This document shows positions 50,984 through 59,465 of a stretch of DNA of 64,000 nt, piece after piece. A program made the translations under genes and the position numbers. How positions within the stretch are numbered: position 1 is the stretch's first letter; every line of letters starts with the position of its first letter. The stretch lies in assembly GCA_913061235.1 (NCBI GenBank), contig CAJXTB010000008.1, positions 248,001-312,000 of the forward strand. Direction: 5' to 3'. Source of the DNA: an uncultured Pseudomonadota bacterium (GTDB lineage: Bacteria; Myxococcota_A; UBA796; GCA-2862545). The notes beneath the pieces were generated by a model. The model was given only the letters and a program-made list of their open reading frames with translations. It was not told where the DNA came from and did not search any database.

Positions 50984-52521
50984 GCGGTCGAATCGTACAA
51001 GGGACGGACATCACCTCCCCACAAGACCTGACCTGCGACGTGTGTATTGTCGGTAGTGGTGCGGGCGGCTCGGTCCTCGCTGCACGTCTCGCAGAGGCCG
51101 GTCTGTCGGTCATCGTCCTAGAAGAAGGCGGCTATTACGCACGTCCGGACTTCGACTTGAACCTCGCTTCAGCCTTCGACCGTCTGTATCAAGACGGCGG
51201 GCGCCGAGCGACGGATGACCTGTCCATAACCGTCCTTCAAGGTCGCTCTATCGGTGGGTCAACCACCATCAACTGGACCACCTGCTACCGAACCCCGGAC
51301 CGAATCTTGGACCACTGGCGGGACGTCCATGGGGTCGACACGCTCAGCGCTGAGGTGTTGGGCCCCCACTGGGACCGCGTCGAAGACCGCCTGAACATCC
51401 ATACCTGGGACGAAGTCGCACCCAACGCCCACAACTCCATCCTGTCCGCCGGCTGTGAAGCCTTGGACTGGGAGTACGGCATCTTGCGACGCAACGTGAA
51501 GAACTGCGGAAACTCCGGCTACTGCGGCCACGGCTGCCCGCTAGACGCCAAGCAGGCCATGCATGTGACCTTCATTCCAGACGCCTGTCGCGCCGGTGCG
51601 GTCGTGTACGCAGACGTTCGCGCAGACCGCTACGAAGTCGAAGATGGGCGCGTCATCGCCGTACATGCCTCCGTCATGGACCGGGCGACCAAGAAGCCAA
51701 CACAGACCACCGTCATCGTCCGCCCCAAGATCGCAGTCACCTCTGGCGGTGCCATCAACTCCCCGGCTCTGTTGATTCGCTCGGGCATCACCCAAGGACC
51801 GGTCGGCGAGCGCACCTTCCTGCACCCCGTCGTCGCACTCGTCGCCACCTATGACCGCGACATCACGCCGTGGGCCGGCGCACCGCAGTCTGTCGCCAGC
51901 CACCAGTTCATTGACCGGGGCCCAGACACCATGGGCTGCTTCCTCGAAGTCCCGCCGATGCACCCCATGCTCGCCAGCGTCAGCTCTCCGCTGTTTGGAG
52001 ACGACGAAGCGGCGTTCATGGCGAACCTCAAGCGAACAGGTACGCTGATTGCCCTACACGTAGACGGCCTCGTCCCCGGCGACAACGGCGGTACCGTCAC
52101 TATTGATGCCCACGACCGCATTCGGGTGAACTACCCGCTGACCGCGCTGCACCAAGAAGCCTTCCAGTTCTCACACGAGCGCATGGCCGAGGTTCACTTT
52201 GCAGCCGGAGCCACCGAGGTCATGAGCCTGCACGGCGAGCCGCTGCGTATGCACGCGCTTGCTGATGCCGCCCAGCTTGCGACCAAGTCCTATGGTGCCC
52301 ACGAGCACCCCATCTTCACCGCACACCAGATGGGCGGCTGCATGATGGGACCAGACCCGGCAACGAGCGTGGTCGACACCCACCTCAAACACCACCACAT
52401 CGACAACCTGTACGTGGTCGACGGCTCGGTGTTCCCGACCGCTCTGGGTGTCAATCCGAGTCAAACCATCTACGGAATTGCCAGCTGGGCCGCCGAACAC
52501 ATCGCCGTCGCCGCCCGCTGA
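50980..52521 (+). CDS. GMC-family oxidoreductase (FAD)
   Basis: A 513-residue GMC oxidoreductase. CDVCIVGSGAGGSVLAARLAEAG is the FAD dinucleotide fold (20-42), GRSIGGSTTINW is the first GMC signature, GGAINSPALLIRSGI the second, and AHQMGGCMMGPDPATSVVDTHLKHHHIDNLYVVDGSVFPTALGVNPSQTIYG carries the C-terminal catalytic His and Asn. It has a Cys-rich insert (NCGNSGYCGHGCPLDAKQAM) seen in members that pass electrons on to a cytochrome. No signal of its own; the upstream small subunit supplies one. Substrate unknown, an alcohol or sugar. Confidence 0.93.
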   Translation: MSGRIVQGTDITSPQDLTCDVCIVGSGAGGSVLAARLAEAGLSVIVLEEGGYYARPDFDLNLASAFDRLYQDGGRRATDDLSITVLQGRSIGGSTTINWTTCYRTPDRILDHWRDVHGVDTLSAEVLGPHWDRVEDRLNIHTWDEVAPNAHNSILSAGCEALDWEYGILRRNVKNCGNSGYCGHGCPLDAKQAMHVTFIPDACRAGAVVYADVRADRYEVEDGRVIAVHASVMDRATKKPTQTTVIVRPKIAVTSGGAINSPALLIRSGITQGPVGERTFLHPVVALVATYDRDITPWAGAPQSVASHQFIDRGPDTMGCFLEVPPMHPMLASVSSPLFGDDEAAFMANLKRTGTLIALHVDGLVPGDNGGTVTIDAHDRIRVNYPLTALHQEAFQFSHERMAEVHFAAGATEVMSLHGEPLRMHALADAAQLATKSYGAHEHPIFTAHQMGGCMMGPDPATSVVDTHLKHHHIDNLYVVDGSVFPTALGVNPSQTIYGIASWAAEHIAVAAR

Positions 52522-52536
52522 GCGTATGACTGTGGT

Positions 52537-53532
52537 GTGATTGCACTCCTCCTCGCCCTCGCTTGCGCCCAGGCCTCACCGGTTGTCATGCCGGCGGTCG
52601 TCCTGTCCGACCCATCCGTGGTCCATGGCATGACCCTGTCCACGCCCACCTACAACCGCGCATGGGCGAGCGATGCCATCCCCGGAACCTTGGATGTCTT
52701 GGCCTCCGAAGGCGTCAACTGGGTGAGCTACCACCCCTATGCACGGATTGGTCGCGACGGCTCGGTGCAGATGGAGTTCGACCCAGCCAACCCACCAGAC
52801 TGGATGACGCGACCCATTCGAGATGCCCACGCTCGCGGCCTGTCCGTCATGGTCAAGCCCCACCTGGCCCACTGGGGAAGCGGCTTTTCGTGGCGCGGAG
52901 ACATCGCCTTTGACACGCCAGAGGCCGAAGCCCGCTTCTTCCGCGAGTACACCACCTGGATTACCGCCGTGGCCAGCGCAACCCGTGACGCTGACGCGTT
53001 CGTGGTCGGCACCGAGCTTGACGGCACCACCCACAATGTCGCGGCATGGCGTCACATCATCGCCAACGTGCGCACCGTCTTTACCGGCCCTCTGACCTTC
53101 GCGAGCAACTGGGACTCCTTCGCTGACGTCGCCTTCTGGGATGACCTAGACGCTGTCGGAATCCAAGCCTACTTCCCCGTTCTTCGCGAATCCGAGCCCG
53201 TCACCGTCGCCAACATCGAAGCGGGATGGACCCGCATTCTCACCGATGTTCACGCCGTCTCAGCACGCACCGGCAAGCCGGTCGTGTTCACCGAGCTCGG
53301 CTACGATGCCTCGTCAGACGCGCTGCATCGACCCTGGCAAGGCGGACACGGAGACGACGCCACCCAAGCCTTGGCGCTATCGACCACCCTGCGCATCTTG
53401 AGCACCGACCCCGTTGTTCGCGGCGCCTTCTTGTGGAAGTGGTTCCCAGGCGAGGTTCAACGCGGAGACTTCCGCATGTCTCGCCCTGAAGTTCGGGCCA
53501 TCCTTCGAGAGCACTGGGGTAATCGCGAGTAA
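52537..53532 (+). CDS. GH113-like glycoside hydrolase
   Basis: A 331-residue TIM-barrel protein, N-terminal signal MIALLLALAC perhaps a lipobox. Family-typical strands include NWVSYHPYARIG, VMVKPHLAHWGSGFSWRGDIAF, FVVGTELDGT with the likely acid/base Glu160, LTFASNWDSFADVAFWDDLDAVGIQAYFP, and VVFTELGYD with the nucleophile Glu253. GH113 contains mannanases and related endo-enzymes. Starts with GTG 15 bases after the GMC gene, so it may be read with it; a link between the two is not obvious. Confidence 0.85.
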   Translation: MIALLLALACAQASPVVMPAVVLSDPSVVHGMTLSTPTYNRAWASDAIPGTLDVLASEGVNWVSYHPYARIGRDGSVQMEFDPANPPDWMTRPIRDAHARGLSVMVKPHLAHWGSGFSWRGDIAFDTPEAEARFFREYTTWITAVASATRDADAFVVGTELDGTTHNVAAWRHIIANVRTVFTGPLTFASNWDSFADVAFWDDLDAVGIQAYFPVLRESEPVTVANIEAGWTRILTDVHAVSARTGKPVVFTELGYDASSDALHRPWQGGHGDDATQALALSTTLRILSTDPVVRGAFLWKWFPGEVQRGDFRMSRPEVRAILREHWGNRE

Positions 53533-53586
53533 GCGACGCCCCAGGCAGCACGCAGCATCTTGGCGGCCACCAACCGTGGATGATTC

Positions 53587-54687
53587 ATGCGACTTCTTCC
53601 CTTCGTTCTCTTGTTCGCCGCCTGCTCGGACCCCGTCGCCCTTCACGACCAGTACGACCAGAGCATTGGACCGCTGTTCGGCGCCCCCGAAGACGCCCTC
53701 GCCTCGCCGTACCAAGTGGGCGTGACCTTCGACATTGAGCTGATCGGGCGGGACGCACTCGTCACCGACCTCACCCTTGTCTCTTCGGACGAGGACGTGT
53801 TGTCGGTATTGGAGATGCGCACCGAGGCCGACGCCGGCTCAGTACAGCGCTTCGCCCGCGTTCAAACCACAGGTTCGGGCACCGCCGACCTACAGATTCG
53901 ACAAGACGCACGCACCCGCCACACCGCTACGATTGAGGTCATGACGCCGGACCGGGTTGTGCTCGCCCCCCTCCAGCGCGTGGTCAGCGTTCCCCAAGAT
54001 GTGACCGTCATCAGCGACTTGTGGGTCGACCGAATCGACGTACTCGCCGGCAGTGAGGCCGAGTTCGAGCTGCTGCCAATGGCCGGAGATGAACTACTGA
54101 CCGGTGGAATCGCCCCCGAGCTAGCCCTCCCCAATGGCGTGGCTGAGGCCGGTCAATACCGAACGGACAACGAGTTCGACGTGGTCAGCATTTCCCCAGC
54201 CGTCGGCGCCGACACCCTGACCTTGACCTACCCAGGCCAGACGTTCACAGCGGAGGTCGAAGGCCACGAAGAAGCGGGTCCTATCGATCTGCTGTGCATC
54301 GAGACAGCCGCCCAAGCAGACGAGTTCGGCGGAAACTACGGCTGTGTGGCGACCGCCCAGACGACTGACGGAGAGCCACTGTTTGGCCTGTTTCCCGAGT
54401 GGCTGCTCGTTCTCGAAGACGGCACGACAACCCCACTGGATGACCAGCAGCTTCAGCCAGCGGACATCCTGAGCTACCAACCCGCCGAGGACAGCAACGG
54501 GGACGGACCCGAGGTTCGCATTGCCTTCGCCGGCCAGACAGACACCGAGCGCGTGTTCGGGCCGATGCAGAACATCGAGCTTCAGAACTCCAACACCATG
54601 ACTGCGTGCAGTGCTGTCTCCCCGCTGACGCTGTGGCTCGCTGGACCCGCCTTGCTCCTCTTGGGCCTTCGCCGTCGCCGTGACTGA
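53587..54687 (+). CDS. Lipoprotein-like surface protein with MYXO-CTERM-type tail
   Basis: A 366-residue protein. The N-terminus MRLLPFVLLFAACSDP has a lipobox-like Cys14, and the C-terminus TACSAVSPLTLWLAGPALLLLGLRRRRD shows Cys, hydrophobic helix and Arg-cluster, the layout of the myxobacterial MYXO-CTERM sorting tail. Between them is a beta-rich part (YQVGVTFDIELIGRDALVTDLTLVSSDEDVL; RHTATIEVMTPDRVVL) with Cys-containing loops. A double-anchored plan, if both signals work, is odd. Close upstream of the sugar dehydrogenase, same strand. Confidence 0.82.
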   Translation: MRLLPFVLLFAACSDPVALHDQYDQSIGPLFGAPEDALASPYQVGVTFDIELIGRDALVTDLTLVSSDEDVLSVLEMRTEADAGSVQRFARVQTTGSGTADLQIRQDARTRHTATIEVMTPDRVVLAPLQRVVSVPQDVTVISDLWVDRIDVLAGSEAEFELLPMAGDELLTGGIAPELALPNGVAEAGQYRTDNEFDVVSISPAVGADTLTLTYPGQTFTAEVEGHEEAGPIDLLCIETAAQADEFGGNYGCVATAQTTDGEPLFGLFPEWLLVLEDGTTTPLDDQQLQPADILSYQPAEDSNGDGPEVRIAFAGQTDTERVFGPMQNIELQNSNTMTACSAVSPLTLWLAGPALLLLGLRRRRD

Positions 54688-54708
54688 CGGTCGGATACGG
54701 CCCCGGGC

Positions 54709-55929
54709 ATGCACCTGCTACGAACCATCGTCCTGTCCGCTGTCGCCGCATCCACCCTGAACGGCTGCACGCTTGCGGACAAGGCCGCTACGAAGATTCT
54801 GGAAGCCCAGCCGTCAAGCGGTCTCACCCCGCTGTTTGATGCTGTAGACGCCGACAAGCCGCAGATTACCATCGGCCTTGAGCCGTTGTTCACGGGCCTA
54901 GGCAACCTGACGGATATCCAGCATGTTCCAGGTACAGCCACAACCTTCGTAGCTCTGGACAAAGCCGGCACCGCCACCGTCTTTGACAGTGCGACCGGCA
55001 ACAGCAACGTGTGGTTCACCCTGTCGGTGGCCACCGAGTCCGAGCAAGGCCTGCTGGGAATCGCTTTTGCCCCCGACTACCCGTCGTCTCGCCGCTTCTA
55101 CACCTACAGCAGCTCCGAGCCCGCTGACGCCATGGGCGTGCACATCACCCGGTGGCAAGGTCGTACAGACCGGCCAGCCGAGCGCATGGACACCGTGCTG
55201 AGCATTCGCCAGCCGTACCGAAACCACAACGGTGGGCAGATCGCTTTTGGGTCCGACGGCATGCTGTACGCAGGTATCGGTGACGGGGGTGCAGCGAACG
55301 ACCCGCATGGGCACGGTCAAAACGGCGCCACCCTGCTCGGCAGCATCCTGCGAATCGATGTCTCCATGAGCGACGGCTACGCCATCCCAGCAGACAACCC
55401 ATTCGTTGCGGACGACACCGTCGCAGACGAAATCGCGGTCCGGGGCGCACGAAACCCATGGCGCTTCGCCCCCCAACCCGACGGCTCGCTGATTGTGGCC
55501 GACGTGGGCCAGGACCTGTGGGAAGAGGTCTCCATCGCCCGCCCCGGGGACAATCTGGGCTGGAACATCCGCGAGGGAGACCACTGCTTTCCCCCAGGAA
55601 GCGACTGTGTGTCAGACGGACTCGTAGACCCTGTGTGGACCTACGACCACAACACCGGCAAGAGCATCACTGGCGGCGTTGTCGTGACCGGAGACAGCGT
55701 CCCACAGCTCACTGGCAAGTACCTGGTGGGCGACTTCACTACGGGCCGGATGTGGGCCCTTGACCTGGGCACCTCCCCCGTCCAGCCGTACGCTCTTGGC
55801 CACTGGGACGTGCTGATCAGCGCCTTCGCAGTCGACGCCGCTGGCAATGGACTGGTCGCTGACTACGGGTCAGGCACGGTCTTTCAGCTGGTCCCGTCGC
55901 ACAGACCGCAGCTCGGGCCCGGCCTATGA
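54709..55929 (+). CDS. PQQ-dependent sugar dehydrogenase-like lipoprotein, second copy
   Basis: A 406-residue member of the GSDH family, with signal and lipobox TLNGC (about residue 19). Family blocks: NLTDIQHVPGTATTFVALDK, GLLGIAFAPDYPSSRRFYTYSS, RNHNGGQIAFGSDGMLYAGIGDGG, VRGARNPWRFAPQPDGSLIVADVGQDLWEEV and GDNLGWNIREGDHC. This fits the classic soluble aldose sugar dehydrogenase (YliI type) better than the first copy at 15056. The start at 54709 follows GGGC with no strong ribosome site. The following retropepsin-like gene overlaps by 4 bases. Confidence 0.9.
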   Translation: MHLLRTIVLSAVAASTLNGCTLADKAATKILEAQPSSGLTPLFDAVDADKPQITIGLEPLFTGLGNLTDIQHVPGTATTFVALDKAGTATVFDSATGNSNVWFTLSVATESEQGLLGIAFAPDYPSSRRFYTYSSSEPADAMGVHITRWQGRTDRPAERMDTVLSIRQPYRNHNGGQIAFGSDGMLYAGIGDGGAANDPHGHGQNGATLLGSILRIDVSMSDGYAIPADNPFVADDTVADEIAVRGARNPWRFAPQPDGSLIVADVGQDLWEEVSIARPGDNLGWNIREGDHCFPPGSDCVSDGLVDPVWTYDHNTGKSITGGVVVTGDSVPQLTGKYLVGDFTTGRMWALDLGTSPVQPYALGHWDVLISAFAVDAAGNGLVADYGSGTVFQLVPSHRPQLGPGL

Positions 55930-56858
55930 TGCACACTCACTACCCCCTCGCGCTCAAGCCGTTGATGTGGGTGCTCTTAGCGGGCTGCGTCAAGACCGGG
56001 GCCGTCGCTACACCTACCAGCTCGCGCGCCGTCCCTCTGCGGGTACACGACTCGGGCCACCTCTTTGTGCCGCTTGAGCTTGGGGATGAGACCTTCGAGT
56101 TCATCGTAGACACAGGGGCCTCGTTCACGGTCATCTCCCCGCAGACGCAGGCCGCACTTCAGATTCTGCCCGTCAATGACGAGGAATCTGTTGCAGCTGG
56201 CGCCGACGGCGAAGGCATGATGCTGTCCATCGTCACCCTGCCTACAGTGCGCATTGCCGGCGAAACCCTGACAGACATTCAGGCGGCGGTGATGCCCATG
56301 GACCACCTCGCTGACTCGCTACAGCAGCCCATCTCTGGGGTGCTAGGCCAGAATATTCTCGCCCAGTTCCGCGTAGAGCTGGACCTCCAGCAAGACACGT
56401 TGGCCCTGGCAGACCCGAATAGTCGACAGCTGACTCAAGATGGCTGGACCGTTCCCTTCGACTTCTTTGAGGTCGCGCCCATCATGCGCTTGTCCGTCTC
56501 CGGACCCGACGGACAGCGTATTCCAGCGGTGTTCGACAGCGGCGCCGGTGCAACCATCCTCAATCACGCCGCCGCCGAAACCTTGGGGGCGGTCATCGAC
56601 CGACAAGCGGAGCCGTCCCAGGTACAAGGTGCAAATGACGCCCTGCTCCAACTGACCCGTGCTCGCCTACGGACCTTGCAGATTGCCGACCTACGCGTTC
56701 ATCCGTCCGAGGTCTTCATTTCCGACCTGGGCATCTTCGAGCAGCTCGGGGTGGCGGATGGTCCGGCCATCATTCTCGGCGTCGACCTCTTTGACGGACG
56801 TCGGCTGAGCCTCGACTACCAGAGCCAGACACTGTGGGTCAGTGAAGCCCAGCGCTAG
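55926..56858 (+). CDS. Retropepsin-like aspartic protease lipoprotein
   Basis: A 310-residue lipoprotein (WVLLAGC) with two halves like the lobes of a pepsin. The first, FEFIVDTGASFTVIS (Asp62), and the second, IPAVFDSGAGATILNH (Asp204), carry D-T-G and D-S-G with the usual hydrophobic neighbours. A single chain with both lobes would make a complete active site without dimerisation. No flap motif was identified. It starts in a 4-base overlap with the sugar dehydrogenase, so the two are coupled; ends in a CTAG overlap with the convergent hydrolase. Confidence 0.85.
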   Translation: MMHTHYPLALKPLMWVLLAGCVKTGAVATPTSSRAVPLRVHDSGHLFVPLELGDETFEFIVDTGASFTVISPQTQAALQILPVNDEESVAAGADGEGMMLSIVTLPTVRIAGETLTDIQAAVMPMDHLADSLQQPISGVLGQNILAQFRVELDLQQDTLALADPNSRQLTQDGWTVPFDFFEVAPIMRLSVSGPDGQRIPAVFDSGAGATILNHAAAETLGAVIDRQAEPSQVQGANDALLQLTRARLRTLQIADLRVHPSEVFISDLGIFEQLGVADGPAIILGVDLFDGRRLSLDYQSQTLWVSEAQR

Positions 56859-56871
56859 AGGGACTTTACTG
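56840..56871. terminator. Bulged hairpin with both stop codons in its loop
   Basis: CAGTGAAG-CCC (56840-56850), 9-base loop AGCGCTAGA, GGG-A-CTTTACTG (56860-56871): eleven pairs including one G-U and a 1-base bulge. The shared stops CTAG (56855-56858) lie in the loop. The longest such hairpin in the window; no T-run. Confidence 0.5.
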
Positions 56872-58318
56872 GCACGGCAACGAGAACGCCCTGCGTCTCA
56901 ACGCCCGTACGATGCATCGCGCTGACCGCCCACTTGCCGTCACGCAACGGCAACGCCCGAACATGGTTGCCCACAACATCACGCGCGACCCAGCCGTCGT
57001 CCGTGCCTTCGTACAAGACAAAACCGCGGAGGTCAGAGCGTCGGGTGTGTTCAAGGGAAATGTGCCCGTCCAGCACGCGCACGCTGGGGGGATTGACGAC
57101 CGTATCTGCGTGACGCGGCAACACCGCGGGGAACGCCGGAGACGCGTACAGCTCTTGTGCAAGGTCCGCCAGACCCGCCTGATTGTTCACCACAGGGGTG
57201 GAGCGGAACCAGATCTGTCCGCCGGTCGTGGGTGCCGCTCGGGACAAAGAGACCTGGGTGCGCATCTCTTCGAGGGTCCACTCGGGGTCGTTGCCGACCT
57301 TTGTGCAGTCCAAGCCCACCCAAAGCGGGCGGTCGTCGGTCATCTGGGTGTCCCACCACTGGAGCAAGCGGTCATACCGTTGGGCTTCGCGCTTGGTAGA
57401 CCAGTACAGCTGGGGAGCCAGGTAGTCGACCCACCCTTCGCGGTACCACTTGAGCGGGTCCGCGTTGAGCGTCTCCACTTGGTCCAGGCCGCGTGTGCCC
57501 TCTGGAACTCCATTGCGGTAGATGCCAAACGGGCTGATTCCGAACCGAACGTCCGGGTGGTCGTTGTGAACAATCTCAGCGATTTCCTCGACCAAGCCAT
57601 CCACGTTTGACCGGCGCCATGCCGACCGCTCCAACGTTCCGCCAGAGTCGGTGTACAGGTCGTACGACGTCTGGTCGGGGAACTCCTGGGTCCCCTGCGG
57701 GTAGGGGTAGAAGTAGTCGTCCATGTGGACGCCATCGATGTCGTAGCGCTCCAGCACATCTGTGACGACGCTCACTGCATGGTCTTGCACGTCTGTTGCA
57801 CCGGGGTCGAGCCACAGCTGACTTCCCCAGGCCATCGACGAGCCTGCGGCCCACTGGCTCACATGACGTTCGTCATTCCGGTTTCCACGGTACGACGCCG
57901 CCCGGTACGGGTTGAACCACGCATGGACTTCTAGGCCGCGTGCATGGGCTGCCGTCGTCAAGAAGGCCAGAGGGTCGTAGCCAGGGTCAACGCCCTGGGT
58001 TCCGGTCAAGAAGCGCGACCAGGGCTCAAGCTCGCTCTCGTACAGCGCATCCCCTTCGGGGCGTACCTGGAACACAAGGGCGTTGAAGCCCAGTGTGGAT
58101 GCTGACTCAACAAGCTGGAGCAGTTCTTCTTTCTGGGCTGCTTCGCCGCGCTCTGTTGGAAAGTCCAGGTTGGAGACCGTAGCAACCCACAGCCCTCGGA
58201 ACTCACGGTCGACCGCTACATCCACCAAGTCCGTGCGTACGGGAGCAAATGGCGCATCCGCTTGTGTGGCGAGCGCAGGAATCAGCCCCAAAACAGCGAG
58301 AACCGCGAAACGCTTCAT
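56855..58318 (-). CDS. GHL10-like glycosyl hydrolase (DUF187/YngK-type)
   Basis: A 487-residue exported protein. EFRGLWVATVSNLDFP early on is the GHL10 (DUF187) signature, with FNALVFQVRPEGDALYESELEPWSRFLTGTQG, LEVHAWFNPYRA, and VHMDDYFYPYPQG which hold the catalytic-like acids. YngK-type proteins are thought to be cell-wall glycan hydrolases. A signal peptide is at residues 1-20 (MKRFAVLAVLGLIPALATQ). The frame continues upstream, but the ATG at 58318 fixes the signal. Overlaps by 4 bases with the protease-like gene. Confidence 0.9.
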   Translation of the reverse strand: MKRFAVLAVLGLIPALATQADAPFAPVRTDLVDVAVDREFRGLWVATVSNLDFPTERGEAAQKEELLQLVESASTLGFNALVFQVRPEGDALYESELEPWSRFLTGTQGVDPGYDPLAFLTTAAHARGLEVHAWFNPYRAASYRGNRNDERHVSQWAAGSSMAWGSQLWLDPGATDVQDHAVSVVTDVLERYDIDGVHMDDYFYPYPQGTQEFPDQTSYDLYTDSGGTLERSAWRRSNVDGLVEEIAEIVHNDHPDVRFGISPFGIYRNGVPEGTRGLDQVETLNADPLKWYREGWVDYLAPQLYWSTKREAQRYDRLLQWWDTQMTDDRPLWVGLDCTKVGNDPEWTLEEMRTQVSLSRAAPTTGGQIWFRSTPVVNNQAGLADLAQELYASPAFPAVLPRHADTVVNPPSVRVLDGHISLEHTRRSDLRGFVLYEGTDDGWVARDVVGNHVRALPLRDGKWAVSAMHRTGVETQGVLVAVPVKSL

Positions 58319-58468
58319 GAACGCACCATCGGCCAGACCCCGCGAGTGTTTAGCTGCCATCCGACATGGGCAACAGCGTTTTCAGGCGAGGGGGTTACCG
58401 CCGCAGTCATAACACCGGGCAATGGCGACCATGGCCCGAACAGTTGCAACATTTTCGCGAGAGTGATC

Positions 58469-59392
58469 ATGCGTCCCTATCTTGCCATCCTTCTGCTTTC
58501 TTCGTGTTCAAACCCTGTCAGGACTGCGCCAGAAGTGGCTCCTGAACCCGTCGTTATCGCCGAGCCAGCCCCGGAACCGGAGCCAGACACCGAAGCCCCA
58601 CTCGCAGAGATGCCGATTGAGGTCCCCGCCGACGCCGGCGCGCTGTCGGGGCTCCTGACCCAGCTGGAGAGCACGCTTCGCGACCCAGAGAAGACCGGCG
58701 AAGCCATTGAGTCCTATGGTCACCTACAGCAGCGTATCTACCGGGTGCTCAGCAAAGACGAGACCAAGGCCGCAGCTGTCCGCGCTGGACTCCCCGAGAG
58801 CCTTCACGCGACCTTTGACGCGAACATGTCTGGAACCGCGCGGTCATCGCACACGGTGACGCGTCGGCGTTCAGACCTTCCCGACTGGGACATCATCGCC
58901 CCGCCCGAACCCGAAGTCCTGATAGAGCTGTACCGTGCGGCCGGCGAAGAGTTCGACGTTCCATGGACCGTTCTCGCCGCCATTCACCTTGTCGAGACCC
59001 GCATGGGACGCATTCGCGGAACCAGCCACGCCGGTGCTCAAGGCCCCATGCAGTTCATGCCCGCCACCTGGGCCGCCTACGGCGAAGGCGACATCAACGA
59101 CTTCGGCGACGCTATCCGCGGAGCGGGCCGCTACCTGTCGCAGATGGGCGCGTCCCGTGACCTCGACAAGTCCATCTGGCACTACAACCACAGCGAAGAC
59201 TACATCCGCGCCGTGCGGGCCTTCGCGTCCGTCATGGACGAAGACCCAATGGCCTACCGAGGCTATTGGGGATGGCAGGTGTACTACCAAACAACGGCAG
59301 GCGATATCTGGCTCGCCAAGGGCTACTCCGCGACCGAGCGCCGCGCGATTGATGACTACTGCGGTACGGTTGACCACTGCCCACCGCAGTGA
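58469..59392 (+). CDS. Lytic transglycosylase lipoprotein (SLT/GH23)
   Basis: A 307-residue lipoprotein (MRPYLAILLLSSC) with a Pro/Glu-rich linker (residues 20-50), a helical part, and a GH23 soluble lytic transglycosylase domain: FDVPWTVLAAIHLVETRMGRIRG with catalytic Glu176, GAQGPMQFMPATWAAYG, DAIRGAGRYLSQMG and SIWHYNHSEDYIRAV. Cleaves peptidoglycan between MurNAc and GlcNAc, in the periplasm. The ATG at 58469 has GAGAG ahead. A kinase gene follows within 40 bases on the same strand. Confidence 0.93.
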   Translation: MRPYLAILLLSSCSNPVRTAPEVAPEPVVIAEPAPEPEPDTEAPLAEMPIEVPADAGALSGLLTQLESTLRDPEKTGEAIESYGHLQQRIYRVLSKDETKAAAVRAGLPESLHATFDANMSGTARSSHTVTRRRSDLPDWDIIAPPEPEVLIELYRAAGEEFDVPWTVLAAIHLVETRMGRIRGTSHAGAQGPMQFMPATWAAYGEGDINDFGDAIRGAGRYLSQMGASRDLDKSIWHYNHSEDYIRAVRAFASVMDEDPMAYRGYWGWQVYYQTTAGDIWLAKGYSATERRAIDDYCGTVDHCPPQ

Positions 59393-59430
59393 CGCCGGCT
59401 CACACTGCCTCAATGCGATAGCGTCCCGCC

Positions 59431-59465
59431 ATGCTGCACGAAGGCCAGATCATCACGACCGCTAC
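59431..59465 (+). other. Probable frameshifted start of the kinase gene
   Basis: ATG at 59431 with nine codons (MLHEGQIIT) is followed by the two bases that would need a third to continue into DRYVVDS. The kinase N-terminal consensus (G-x-x-I/L-x-D-R-Y-x-V) spans the break exactly. No ribosome site stronger than this one is seen for the GTG at 59466. Confidence 0.6.
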
